From contig JACPNJ010000001.1 in the NCBI GenBank assembly GCA_016185545.1, positions 86,565 through 132,096 on the forward strand: a stretch of DNA of 45,532 bases. Reading direction: 5' to 3'. Origin of the DNA: Candidatus Yanofskyibacteriota bacterium. GTDB taxonomy: Bacteria > Patescibacteriota > Minisyncoccia > 2-02-FULL-40-12 > IGHO2-01-FULL-4-A. Below, in pieces: positions 7,070-13,994 of the stretch (position 1 is its first letter; each line of letters begins with the position of its first letter). The notes under the pieces are model-generated. The model did no database searches, was not told the origin of the DNA, and saw only the letters and a list, made by a program, of their open reading frames with translations. The translations under genes were made by a program, and so were the position numbers.

Positions 7070-8235
7070 ACGATACCAGCGAAAAAATTCTTAACTTGCG
7101 CAAACAGATAGAGGAACTGACCAAGCAGGCGGAACAATTCAAAGGTACTATAGCCGAAAAACAAAAACAGGCGGACACTCTAAAACGGCAAATTGATATT
7201 TTAAATAGTCAAATTTTACAGCTTCAAATCAAGATAACCATTACCGATCGCCAGATTTCATCCGCCAAGCTCGAAATTATTGATTTAGAAGGTCAGATAT
7301 TTGATGCTGGCGAAAACATCAATAAGCAAAAACAGGCGGTGGGGGAATTGCTCTCATTTCTCTATGAACGCGATAAATTAAGCTTGTTGGCGGTACTGCT
7401 TAAAAGCTCGCGGTTATCGGATTTTACCAACCAAACGCGCCAAGCCGAAGACCTGAACAATAAACTTATAGAATTGCTGGCGGAACTAAAAACACAAAAA
7501 GAGGCATTGGAACAAGACAAGCAAAGATTGGACTTAAAAAAATCAGAACTGGAAATACTAAACAGTAAACAAGTTAGCCAAAAAGTCGCGTTAAGCGGCA
7601 ATAAAGCAAGTAAAGATACTCTATTGGTGCAGACGCGTGGCCAAGAAGCTAAATATCAGCAACTATTAAGCGGAGTGGAAAAGAAAAAAGCCGAATTTTT
7701 CGCTGAACTGCAAAAACTTGAGGCCGAAGCAGTAAAAACCGGCGCCTTCATCGTCCATGTCACGGCCACTTCTGTTCCTCCCCGCGGAAGTAAGATATTC
7801 AAATGGCCGTATGATGATTATTACCTTACTCAGAGTTTCGGCATGACCGCATACGCGCGGCGCGGTGCCTACGGCGGCGCGCCGCACAATGGAGTAGATC
7901 TTGTGGCCGGCTATGGTACGCCCATCAGGCCCGTTGCTAGCGGTGCGATACTAGCAAGCGGGTTTAACAATGGTTTTGGCAATTGGGTGGCGGTAAGGCA
8001 TGAGGGCAATCTCGTGACCGTCTATGCCCACATGCGTTTATCATCCGGCCTTGCCAATGGTACACCGGTAACCGCCGATTCAATAATTGGCTATGAGGGT
8101 TCAACCGGCAACGCCACTGGTTCGCACCTCCACCTCTCTCTGTACCGCGATTTCTTCACTTACATCAATAACAAAAACGGCCAGCTCTATTTCAACTATT
8201 TTGATGGTTCTCTTAACCCCCTTGACTATTTATAG
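7057..8235 (+). CDS. M23 peptidase with long N-terminal coiled coil (EnvC/PcsB-like)
   Basis: Residues about 5-240 are heptad-rich coiled coil (repeated EEL, KQK, LDLKKSEL patterns). They are followed by an M23 metallopeptidase domain with the zinc ligands H and D in HNGVDL (near 277), the HLH of SHLHLS (near 358) and the extra His of VYAHM. Such proteins cleave peptidoglycan cross-links or activate amidases at the division site. The only in-frame start is GTG 7057, which gives no signal peptide. A fitting signal peptide exists just upstream in another frame. Either expression is phase-variable or the repeat length is mis-sequenced. Confidence 0.88.
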   Translation: MHALDDTSEKILNLRKQIEELTKQAEQFKGTIAEKQKQADTLKRQIDILNSQILQLQIKITITDRQISSAKLEIIDLEGQIFDAGENINKQKQAVGELLSFLYERDKLSLLAVLLKSSRLSDFTNQTRQAEDLNNKLIELLAELKTQKEALEQDKQRLDLKKSELEILNSKQVSQKVALSGNKASKDTLLVQTRGQEAKYQQLLSGVEKKKAEFFAELQKLEAEAVKTGAFIVHVTATSVPPRGSKIFKWPYDDYYLTQSFGMTAYARRGAYGGAPHNGVDLVAGYGTPIRPVASGAILASGFNNGFGNWVAVRHEGNLVTVYAHMRLSSGLANGTPVTADSIIGYEGSTGNATGSHLHLSLYRDFFTYINNKNGQLYFNYFDGSLNPLDYL

Positions 8236-8399
8236 TATTAGTTGTAGGATAATTATGATAGATTCACCCCTGAAGTGAAATTTTTAAGATAACCTGATAA
8301 ATTAAGCTTTTTTACAACTTTACACAAATTACCTGGCAGAAATGCTGGTTTTATTATTTTACATCTACTTAGTGGTTGAGCCACTAAGTAGAACGTGCT
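8236..8399. other. Gap between M23 peptidase and RAYT genes
   Basis: 164 bases of AT-rich sequence. The only structure I can support is the 12-bp palindrome at its right end (8364-8392). No clear promoter. Confidence 0.5.
8364..8392. repeat. REP-like palindrome, left end of the RAYT gene
   Basis: The 23-base core 8367-8389 has 9-bp arms ACTTAGTGG/CCACTAAGT around the loop TTGAG, extended to 12 bp by flanking TCT/AGA. The right arm ends 7 bases before the RAYT ATG. It is the type member of the family described for this window. Confidence 0.9.
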
Positions 8400-9071
8400 A
8401 TGAATAAACTGATGAGGGATATTAAATTTATAAACGGCGAGTTTTATCATATTTTCAATAGAGGAAATAATAAACGGCTCATATTTACAAGCCAATTTGA
8501 TCTTTGCAGATTTTTACAAAGCATGGACGAATTTAATGTTAGAGGCCCGATCGGGAGTATTTATGCCCAGTCTTTTAAAAAAGATTCACTTAATAGCTCA
8601 ACTACTAAGTCGCAGCGGCTAGTAGATTTTGTATGTTATTGTCTGAACCCCAATCATTATCATCTTTTAATCAAACAACTAGTTAATGATGGGATAAGGG
8701 AATTTATGCATAAACTCGGTGCTGGCTATACGCGATACTTTAATGAAAGATATAAATTAAGCGGCAGTTTATTTCAGGGGAGATTTAAAGCTATTCACAT
8801 AGATTCAAACGATTACCTTTTGCATCTGAGCGTTTATATCAATCTAAATAATAAAGTTCACAAACTTAGTAGCTCAGCTACTAAGTTATCAAGTTCTAGT
8901 TGGAATGAGTATATAAGGCCGTTTAAAAGTAATGATTTTTGTAAAAAAGATATCATTCTATCTCAATTCCAAAGTATTTCTAGTTACAAGGAATTTGCGT
9001 GCGATGCTCTAAAAACGATAAGAGACAGAAAAGATATGGAAAAGTCGTTAGAACTTTTACTTAGTAGCTGA
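8400..9071 (+). CDS. REP-associated tyrosine transposase (Y1/HUH, TnpA-REP)
   Basis: The N-terminal GEFYHIFNRGNN, the HUH pair in NPNHYHLLI (His86, His88), the nucleophile region GAGYTRYFN (Tyr110) and LFQGRFKAI are the signature of the RAYT branch of Y1 transposases. These nick and rejoin single-stranded DNA at palindromic REP sequences. The 223-residue protein carries two extra segments, LNSSTTK (about 64-70) and LSSSATK (about 156-162), each encoded by an in-frame copy of the flanking palindrome. Its stop TGA lies in the loop of the right-hand palindrome. It appears intact. Confidence 0.93.
   Translation: MNKLMRDIKFINGEFYHIFNRGNNKRLIFTSQFDLCRFLQSMDEFNVRGPIGSIYAQSFKKDSLNSSTTKSQRLVDFVCYCLNPNHYHLLIKQLVNDGIREFMHKLGAGYTRYFNERYKLSGSLFQGRFKAIHIDSNDYLLHLSVYINLNNKVHKLSSSATKLSSSSWNEYIRPFKSNDFCKKDIILSQFQSISSYKEFACDALKTIRDRKDMEKSLELLLSS
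8588..8610. repeat. REP-like palindrome copy inside the RAYT gene (1)
   Basis: Arms ACTTAATAG/CTACTAAGT with loop CTCAA (opposite orientation to the left-end copy), with one arm mismatch. In frame, encoding LNSSTTK. Confidence 0.8.
8864..8886. repeat. REP-like palindrome copy inside the RAYT gene (2)
   Basis: Perfect arms ACTTAGTAG/CTACTAAGT, loop CTCAG. In frame, encoding LSSSATK, in the same reading phase as copy 1. Confidence 0.88.
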
Positions 9072-9081
9072 GCTACTAAGT
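9059..9081. repeat. REP-like palindrome, right end of the RAYT gene
   Basis: Arms ACTTAGTAG/CTACTAAGT with loop CTGAG. The transposase stop codon TGA (9069-9071) is in the loop. Confidence 0.9.
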
Positions 9082-9104
9082 GAGTAAGTGAGTGTTAGGT
9101 GAAG

Positions 9105-9133
9105 TTTAATGTTTGTGATGATTTTGATACAAT
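9105..9133 (+). promoter_or_regulatory. Promoter of the NDH-2-like gene, leaderless
   Basis: TTTAAT at 9105-9110, 17-base spacer, TACAAT at 9128-9133. The ATG at 9140 follows 6 bases later, so transcription probably starts at the start codon. Confidence 0.6.
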
Positions 9134-9139
9134 AAGTAT

Positions 9140-10396
9140 ATGACTAAAATACTAATTCTTGGAGGGGGATTTGGTGGGGTAAGAGCGGCTTTGGATTTGG
9201 AGAAAAAACTTGGAGATAGGGGAGACGTAGAAATTACGCTGGTTGACAAAAATGACTCCCAGACGTTTTTTCCGTCTCTTTACGAGGTGGCTTCAATCTA
9301 TGGCATTGATCATCAGCATCCGTTTCACACCAAGCTTCGCGGTACCGTCAGTATTCCTTTTAGCGATATTTTTAAAAACAAAAAAATAAATCTTATACAA
9401 GCTGAGATTAACCATCTAGACATTCAGAATAAGCACGTTGTTACCAGTAACGGCGCAACTCTTGATTTTGATTATTTAGTGCTAGCTCTTGGTTCTGTTG
9501 TTTCAACATTCGGCGTACCAGGCGCTGATGAATATGCTTTTAAGTTTAAAACCATTGAAGACGGTTTAATGTTGAATGACAAAATTGAGGAACTCTACAT
9601 TGAAGCCAGCGAGAAAAAAAGGCCATTGCCGATTAATATACTGATTGGCGGCGCAGGATTCAACGGTGTTGAATTAGCCGCAGAACTTTCTAATTGTACG
9701 GTGCATATAGCTTGCAGCCACAAGATTACCCAGCAAAATTGTAGTGCCATTGCATTAGTTGAAGCTGGACCGGCAATATTGCCGATGATTTCAGGGAAAG
9801 AAAGAGACTTGATTCAAAAAAGATTGGAAAAACTTGGCATAAATTTATTGGTGAACTCTCCTATACAGGAAATTGGCCCCGATTTTATAAAATTAAAGAA
9901 TGGTAATTATTTAAAGGGAGATTTGATAATTTGGTCGGGGGGCGTAAAGGCATTGGATATTTTTAGAACCGTTGACAGTTTGGAGCTCGACGATCGCGGC
10001 AGGATATTTGTAAATGAATTTTTGCAAACTAAAAACTATCCCAATATTTTTGCGGTAGGAGATAACATTGTTTTTATTGACCCTAAAACTCAAAAACCGA
10101 TTCCTCAGATGGCATTCCTTGCCATAGAGCAGGGGAGAGTGACGGCGGAAAATATTGCCAGAATAATTAATGGCAGTTCCGAATTAAAAAAACATAAGCC
10201 GGCTTATGATGTCTGGATTATACCAGTTGGCGGCAAAAATGCTGTGGTACATTTGGGAAAATTTACTTTCTCGGGTTTTTTCGGCTATCTTTTGCGCGAA
10301 TTTGTGGATTTGAGATATTTTTTAACGATTTTGCCGTTTTTTAAAGCATTGAAAATATTTTTTAGGGGAGTAACAGTGTTTAGTAAGAATGATTAG
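9140..10396 (+). CDS. ndh: NADH dehydrogenase type II-like FAD oxidoreductase
   Basis: The two-Rossmann-fold flavoprotein begins ILILGGGFGGVRAALDL (FAD-binding), has a second nucleotide-binding motif NILIGGAGFNGVELAAEL near residues 168-187, and the C-terminal FAD motif NIFAVGDN followed by PQMAFLAIEQG. Length 418 fits NDH-2, which transfers electrons from NADH to quinone without proton pumping. A hydrophobic, basic C-terminus (FFKALKIFFRGV) could anchor it to the membrane. No other respiratory genes are in the window, so the electron acceptor is unknown. It stands alone with its own promoter. Confidence 0.88.
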   Translation: MTKILILGGGFGGVRAALDLEKKLGDRGDVEITLVDKNDSQTFFPSLYEVASIYGIDHQHPFHTKLRGTVSIPFSDIFKNKKINLIQAEINHLDIQNKHVVTSNGATLDFDYLVLALGSVVSTFGVPGADEYAFKFKTIEDGLMLNDKIEELYIEASEKKRPLPINILIGGAGFNGVELAAELSNCTVHIACSHKITQQNCSAIALVEAGPAILPMISGKERDLIQKRLEKLGINLLVNSPIQEIGPDFIKLKNGNYLKGDLIIWSGGVKALDIFRTVDSLELDDRGRIFVNEFLQTKNYPNIFAVGDNIVFIDPKTQKPIPQMAFLAIEQGRVTAENIARIINGSSELKKHKPAYDVWIIPVGGKNAVVHLGKFTFSGFFGYLLREFVDLRYFLTILPFFKALKIFFRGVTVFSKND

Positions 10397-10458
10397 GGGG
10401 TTGTGCTTTGTTTCACAAAACACCAGCCGAACTTCTCTACCTGGTGTTGATAACTTTT

Positions 10459-10487
10459 TTGACTCATTATTACTAATATTGTATAAT
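10459..10487 (+). promoter_or_regulatory. Near-consensus sigma-70 promoter
   Basis: TTGACT at 10459-10464, 17-base spacer, TATAAT at 10482-10487. This is the best-matching promoter in the window. It drives the small exported protein gene at 10514, with a GGAGG site at 10501-10505. Confidence 0.8.
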
Positions 10488-10513
10488 ATAATAAAAGAGG
10501 GGAGGTGCCATTT

Positions 10514-10879
10514 TTGAAAAAAGATTTTATTCAAATAATATTTTTAATTGTCGTGATTTGGATGGCGACATTAATACCAGGCCGTTCTTTTGCGTATTCT
10601 ACCACCGGTGGCAATACACCCCTGCCGTTGCCTTCAATTATTGATCCCGTTGATATTTTAAAAAATAATTTATTGAAAAATGCCATTCCAAATGTTGGAA
10701 ACTTTAGCATTGGCACAACAATTCCCAATCTCAATCTTTTGAATACCAAGAATCTGTCCAGTGGTGATTTAGCCAGCGTTCTCAAAGCCGTAGCCGTCCT
10801 TGCCATCAACCTTTTCCTAATAGTTATACAAACAGTTGCTGGGATATTGAAGGCATTATTGCCGTTTTTAAGCGGTTAG
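10514..10879 (+). CDS. Small exported membrane-associated protein, TTG start
   Basis: I choose TTG 10514 because GGAGG (10501-10505) is 8 bases upstream; a GTG at 10505 overlaps the ribosome site. The product begins MKKDFIQIIFLIVVIW and has a good signal peptide with likely cleavage after RSFA. A proline- and Asn-rich middle and a hydrophobic C-terminal helix (residues about 92-115) follow. It resembles no named family. A strong promoter suggests an abundant envelope protein. Confidence 0.72.
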   Translation: MKKDFIQIIFLIVVIWMATLIPGRSFAYSTTGGNTPLPLPSIIDPVDILKNNLLKNAIPNVGNFSIGTTIPNLNLLNTKNLSSGDLASVLKAVAVLAINLFLIVIQTVAGILKALLPFLSG

Positions 10880-10896
10880 TTCGGCTAAATTTAACT

Positions 10897-10930
10897 AACA
10901 TTGTGCGATTTTTTTATGTTGCACAATGTT
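10897..10930. repeat. 10-bp inverted repeat with following hairpin
   Basis: Arms AACATTGTGC (10897-10906) and GCACAATGTT (10921-10930) pair perfectly around a 14-base T-rich loop. Immediately after it TACCTTTT and AAAAGGTA form a second, looser inverted repeat. It follows the small exported protein gene and could act in termination. Confidence 0.6.
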
Positions 10931-10991
10931 GGTACCTTTTACGAACCTTGTAAAGTCGCAAAAGGTATATTGTGCGGCGTGGTATAAACAA

Positions 10992-11018
10992 CAAAACCGG
11001 CATCCCCTGCCGGTTTTG
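10992..11018 (+). terminator. Hairpin terminator
   Basis: CAAAACCGGC and GCCGGTTTTG pair perfectly (10 bp) around ATCCCCT, followed by TTGTCTTT. It lies between the exported protein gene and the nuclease gene. Confidence 0.65.
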
Positions 11019-11037
11019 TTGTCTTTGTAGAAAATGA

Positions 11038-11043
11038 TACAAT
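11038..11043 (+). promoter_or_regulatory. -10 box of the nuclease gene, leaderless
   Basis: TACAAT ends 7 bases before the ATG at 11051, with no Shine-Dalgarno motif, matching the leaderless pattern of several genes here. Confidence 0.45.
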
Positions 11044-11050
11044 TGCATTT

Positions 11051-11812
11051 ATGTTTTACTCTAACGTAGAAAACTTTAAATCTGCCACTGGTTACGAAAT
11101 TGATGGAATTTGGTATCCCCGTGTTACCTCTATTGTTTCTATTAAGGCTAAACCGGCGCTTTATAAATTTTACGCCGATCAAGCCAATTTTGCAGGGGCC
11201 GAAGCGATTAAAAATAAATCCGCCGAGGAGGGTACGATTTTGCATGAAACCGTAGAAGCGATTCTCAAAAATGAGCAACCGGCTATCCCCGACTCTGTGG
11301 CGCCGGCGGTTACGGCGTTTTTGGATTTTAAAAAACAAAATGAAATTATCCCCCACCAAATTGAAACACGGGTTGTCAGTAAAAAACATCACTATGCCGG
11401 CACGATGGATTGCCTTGCTGAATTAAACGGCCAACTTGGCGTGCTTGATATCAAGACTTCTTACGCAATTTACCGTGACTACGGTATACAGACCTCGGCT
11501 TATGTTGAGGCCTTGCGCGAGAATCCTTCCATGCCGCCGCTTAAACGTTGGATTTTGCGTCTGGATCAGTCACGCCACTGTATTCGTGGTTGTGGTTCTA
11601 AGATGCGGGAGAAGGGCGGTAATATCAAAATACGTCCGGCAAAGGGCGTAGCGGCTTCCAAGTGTCCACACGTTTGGGGCGAACTTATCGGCGAGGTTGA
11701 ATTACGCGAACTTCCGGATATTGAAAAAGACACCAAAGCGTTTTTGGCTTGTAAAGATCTATGGATTTGGGAAAACGAGTACTGGCTTAAACAAATTTTC
11801 CGTTCAAAATAA
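11051..11812 (+). CDS. PD-(D/E)XK nuclease (RecB-like family)
   Basis: The RecB-type nuclease motifs are present: GTILHETVE (His65), YAGTMD (Asp120), VLDIKTS (Asp133, Lys135) and QTSAY (Gln147, Tyr151). These define a metal-dependent PD-(D/E)XK nuclease of the kind used in DNA repair or recombination. Between residues 176 and 208 there is an unusual insert rich in Cys, His, Arg and Lys (Cys177, Cys181, Cys205, then PHVWG) that could bind metal or DNA, though it lacks the four-Cys pattern of Cas4/AddB iron-sulfur clusters. No helicase partner is adjacent. Confidence 0.82.
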   Translation: MFYSNVENFKSATGYEIDGIWYPRVTSIVSIKAKPALYKFYADQANFAGAEAIKNKSAEEGTILHETVEAILKNEQPAIPDSVAPAVTAFLDFKKQNEIIPHQIETRVVSKKHHYAGTMDCLAELNGQLGVLDIKTSYAIYRDYGIQTSAYVEALRENPSMPPLKRWILRLDQSRHCIRGCGSKMREKGGNIKIRPAKGVAASKCPHVWGELIGEVELRELPDIEKDTKAFLACKDLWIWENEYWLKQIFRSK

Positions 11813-11833
11813 TAACGGCCTAATGGCCGTTAT
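11812..11833. terminator. Bidirectional hairpin between convergent genes
   Basis: A perfect 9-bp stem ATAACGGCC/GGCCGTTAT with loop TAAT lies between the nuclease stop and the stop of the minus-strand gene. No long T-run. Confidence 0.6.
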
Positions 11834-12228
11834 ATGTCATCAACTCTTACTATTTTTTTGTCTTGTTTGGAATCCCTGATAATCTCTGCGGCCAGTTTTA
11901 ATATTTGTTGCTTCAGTTCATCTCCCAATTTATCCTCGGCGATTACCCTCAACTCGCTTGATAAATCCACCTGATTTTTTTCTACTATACAAGCCAGCGC
12001 ATCACTAACATAATTACCAATAAAGCCGTCGTTTTCAAAAACAACCGTCAATCTTTTACAACCCCCCAAATGGCAAATCTGTTCAGGCCTGTCTTGGAAT
12101 CTGCCGTTCGGAAATCCATAGGGACACCTATCGCTGTCTACCCAACAGGTATCAGCGGCAGGTTCTGGCGGCGGTTCATGCTCGATAACAATACTTTTTA
12201 ATCGTTCTAAGATTTCATTTTGATCCAT
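11830..12228 (-). CDS. Hypothetical Cys-rich soluble protein
   Basis: A 132-residue protein with no transmembrane segment. Residues about 28-58 contain CWVDSDRCPYGF and ICHLGGCKRL, four cysteines and a His that could coordinate a metal. The C-terminal half is helical and charged. The start is supported by AAGGGGAG 7 bases upstream of ATG 12228. I do not recognise the family. Confidence 0.68.
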   Translation of the reverse strand: MDQNEILERLKSIVIEHEPPPEPAADTCWVDSDRCPYGFPNGRFQDRPEQICHLGGCKRLTVVFENDGFIGNYVSDALACIVEKNQVDLSSELRVIAEDKLGDELKQQILKLAAEIIRDSKQDKKIVRVDDI

Positions 12229-12271
12229 CTCGTTTCTCCCCTTTTAGTTCAAGGAGCTGAAAATAATCCTA

Positions 12272-12667
12272 CTACCTAGTACAATTTCCCGCAAGAGTAT
12301 AGCCGGCCGATATTGCTGCAGCTTCGGTGGAAAAAGTGAGCTTGTTTTTATCGGCGATTTTGGACACGCTTGGACACCACGGGAAGTGGTAGATTTTGCT
12401 GGTACTGTTTTTGGAGGCAACGACAGGCGAGTTAGGGTTTAGGGCAGAGGGTTTAGTGTTTAGCGGATTATTTTTTTGTTTTTGACTAGATCCCAAATCC
12501 TGTAATTTATTCTCTGGTTCGGTAATCGTAATCGGTGTTTTCTTTTGTTGGTATGCCGAGATTTTTCCTAAATTAAAAGCCGTAATTGAAATAAGGACGA
12601 TGGCAATGGCCAAGATGATATCAGATTGATATTGCTTGACAAATTTATATAATTTTGATAAACTCAT
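12272..12667 (-). CDS. Membrane-anchored protein with Ada-like metal-binding (sunset) domain
   Basis: A single N-terminal helix (residues about 17-36, DIILAIAIVLISITAFNLG) is followed by a low-complexity linker and a C-terminal domain KIYHFPWCPSVSKI to AGYTLAGNC. The last part matches the small Ada-type zinc-binding module often found at the end of Parcubacterial surface proteins, with Cys in FPWC and GNC. The linker (NPLNTKPSALNPNS) is encoded by GGGTTTA-like heptamer repeats near 12427-12460. The domain likely faces outside; the ligand is unknown. Confidence 0.75.
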   Translation of the reverse strand: MSLSKLYKFVKQYQSDIILAIAIVLISITAFNLGKISAYQQKKTPITITEPENKLQDLGSSQKQKNNPLNTKPSALNPNSPVVASKNSTSKIYHFPWCPSVSKIADKNKLTFSTEAAAISAGYTLAGNCTR

Positions 12668-12693
12668 ATTAGCAGATTTAAAAAAGAGGTATT

Positions 12694-12906
12694 ATGCTCT
12701 GCGTAAAATGTCTGAAACAAAGATCAATTTCCCTTATTTTACTTATTATTCTGGGGACTATTGGTTTTATTAGATTTAATGAAGAAAATTTTAGTTTTTC
12801 CGGTACCAATTTAGTTCATCTTTTTTTTCTTTTAGCCATCCTGGGCAATTTGATATTAGACTTATATTTTATTTTTAGATGTAAAAATTCTGATCACGGG
12901 CGTTAA
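12694..12906 (+). CDS. Small two-helix membrane protein
   Basis: 70 residues, starting MLCVKCLKQ with a CxxC pair, then hydrophobic helices at about 13-28 and 40-62, and a basic tail. AGAGG lies 5 bases upstream of the ATG. It is divergent from the Ada-like gene and followed at once by a terminator. No family recognised. Confidence 0.6.
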   Translation: MLCVKCLKQRSISLILLIILGTIGFIRFNEENFSFSGTNLVHLFFLLAILGNLILDLYFIFRCKNSDHGR

Positions 12907-12917
12907 GCCCGTTTTTT
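12896..12917 (+). terminator. Rho-independent terminator
   Basis: ACGGGC/GCCCGT stem with loop GTTAA, followed by a 6-T run. The stem overlaps the end of the preceding gene. Confidence 0.85.
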
Positions 12918-13129
12918 ATTACTTTAACTGCCCTGCTCAAATTCTGCAAAGTAATTTATAAGCAATGCCCTCTCCCATGAAACCGCTATTCGCGGCCGGG
13001 CATTGCAAAAAATAAGCCCAACTGCTATATTTTATCCAGGTAGTTTTGCTAATTTTCAGCAAAATTTGAGCGGGGTGTTCATTTTGTTACCCAATCGCTT
13101 CATCGCTACACTCCTCGTTCTTGGACAAA
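12918..13129. other. Structured gap upstream of rpmA
   Basis: Contains a 9-bp inverted repeat GCAATGCCC (12962-12970)/GGGCATTGC (12998-13006), a 7-bp hairpin TTTTGCT/AGCAAAA (13044-13064), and at 13081-13129 an element with ends TTTGTTACCCAATCGC and CTTGGACAAA. The same ends recur, inverted, at 28219-28268. In E. coli-type rpmA operons rplU precedes; no rplU is visible here. Confidence 0.6.
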
Positions 13130-13402
13130 ATGGCGCATACAAAGGCTAAATCAACAACAAAATTAGGTAGGGATTCGGAATCCAAGCGCTTGGGCGTCAA
13201 GCTTTTTGACGGCCAAGTTGCTCTTCCCGGTAACATTATTATCCGCCAGCGCGGCAGTAAATTCTGGCCCGGCACCGGTGTCCGCATCGGCAGTGACGAT
13301 ACTATTTACGCAGTTACCAAGGGTAAAGTCAAGTTTAGCACCCGCAAGAAACTCAATTACGACGGCAACCGCAGGATAATCAAGGTGGTCAGTATAATAT
13401 AA
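13130..13402 (+). CDS. rpmA: Ribosomal protein L27
   Basis: L27 lies at the peptidyl-transferase centre of the 50S subunit. The start at ATG 13130 yields [20 protein letters not shown], the usual N-terminus, with no cleavable Firmicutes-type extension; a TTG at 13121 belongs to the dispersed repeat. The core [22 protein letters not shown] and [17 protein letters not shown] is standard. It stands apart from its usual partner L21 and ends in a shared bidirectional terminator with rplI. Confidence 0.97.
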   Translation: MAHTKAKSTTKLGRDSESKRLGVKLFDGQVALPGNIIIRQRGSKFWPGTGVRIGSDDTIYAVTKGKVKFSTRKKLNYDGNRRIIKVVSII

Positions 13403-13436
13403 ATAAAATACCCGCTGACAAGCGGGTATTTTATTT
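13401..13436. terminator. Shared bidirectional terminator of rpmA and rplI
   Basis: A perfect 16-bp stem (13401-13416 with 13421-13436) with loop GACA has A-rich and T-rich outer ends, so it can terminate from both sides. Its right end overlaps the rplI stop. Confidence 0.88.
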
Positions 13437-13874
13437 AGAGCTGATTAGAATATTTATTTTTGTTTTTACTTCCGGATGCAATTCCAATTCTACTTCATGC
13501 TCCCCTGCCGTTTTAAGATGTTGCGGCAGATTAATATTTTCTTCTTTAAGGTTAACCCCCTGCTCTTTGAGGGCCGTGGCGATTTTCTTTTCATTGATTG
13601 AACCATAAAGGTGCCCCTCTTCATTGGTATCCTCTTTAATTTCTATGGTCATCCCCTCCAGTTTTTTTACCAATTCTAACGCCGTTTCTTTGCTTGTTTC
13701 ATATTGTTTCTCGCGTTTTGACCTCAATACTTCCGCTTGTTTCTCGGCATTGGCTGTTGCCGGTCTCGCTAAATTCTTAGCAAACAAAAAATTACGGGCA
13801 TATCCGTCCGCGACATTTTTAATATCCCCTATCCGGGCAACACCTTTGATGTTTTGTAGAAAAATAACACGCAT
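13431..13874 (-). CDS. rplI: Ribosomal protein L9
   Basis: L9 binds 23S rRNA and extends from the L1 side of the ribosome. The start at ATG 13874 gives [21 protein letters not shown], the canonical N-domain, followed by [17 protein letters not shown], a long central helix and the C-domain. A longer ATG start at 13928 would add residues encoded by AT-rich tandem repeats and is unlikely. L9 is missing from some CPR lineages, so its presence is a useful taxonomic marker. Confidence 0.96.
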   Translation of the reverse strand: MRVIFLQNIKGVARIGDIKNVADGYARNFLFAKNLARPATANAEKQAEVLRSKREKQYETSKETALELVKKLEGMTIEIKEDTNEEGHLYGSINEKKIATALKEQGVNLKEENINLPQHLKTAGEHEVELELHPEVKTKINILISSK

Positions 13875-13879
13875 AACTC

Positions 13880-13990
13880 GAAAATTCAAATTTTCAAATT
13901 CAAATTTTAAATGAAATCCAAAGTTCAAAGTCCAAAACTGTTTTGAAATTTAAATTTTGAGCTTCAATTAAAATTTAAAATTTGAGTTTT
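13880..13990. repeat. AT-rich degenerate tandem repeat upstream of rplI
   Basis: Repeated variants of AAATTCAAATTTT and TCAAAGT fill the gap between ctpA and rplI. Low complexity; no promoter can be singled out. Confidence 0.6.
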
Positions 13991-13994
13991 GAAT

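Noticed and set aside
10895-11392. Minus-strand open frame of 165 codons
   Set aside because: It lies opposite the well-supported PD-(D/E)XK nuclease gene, its composition is unlike the neighbouring proteins, and it has no ribosome site.
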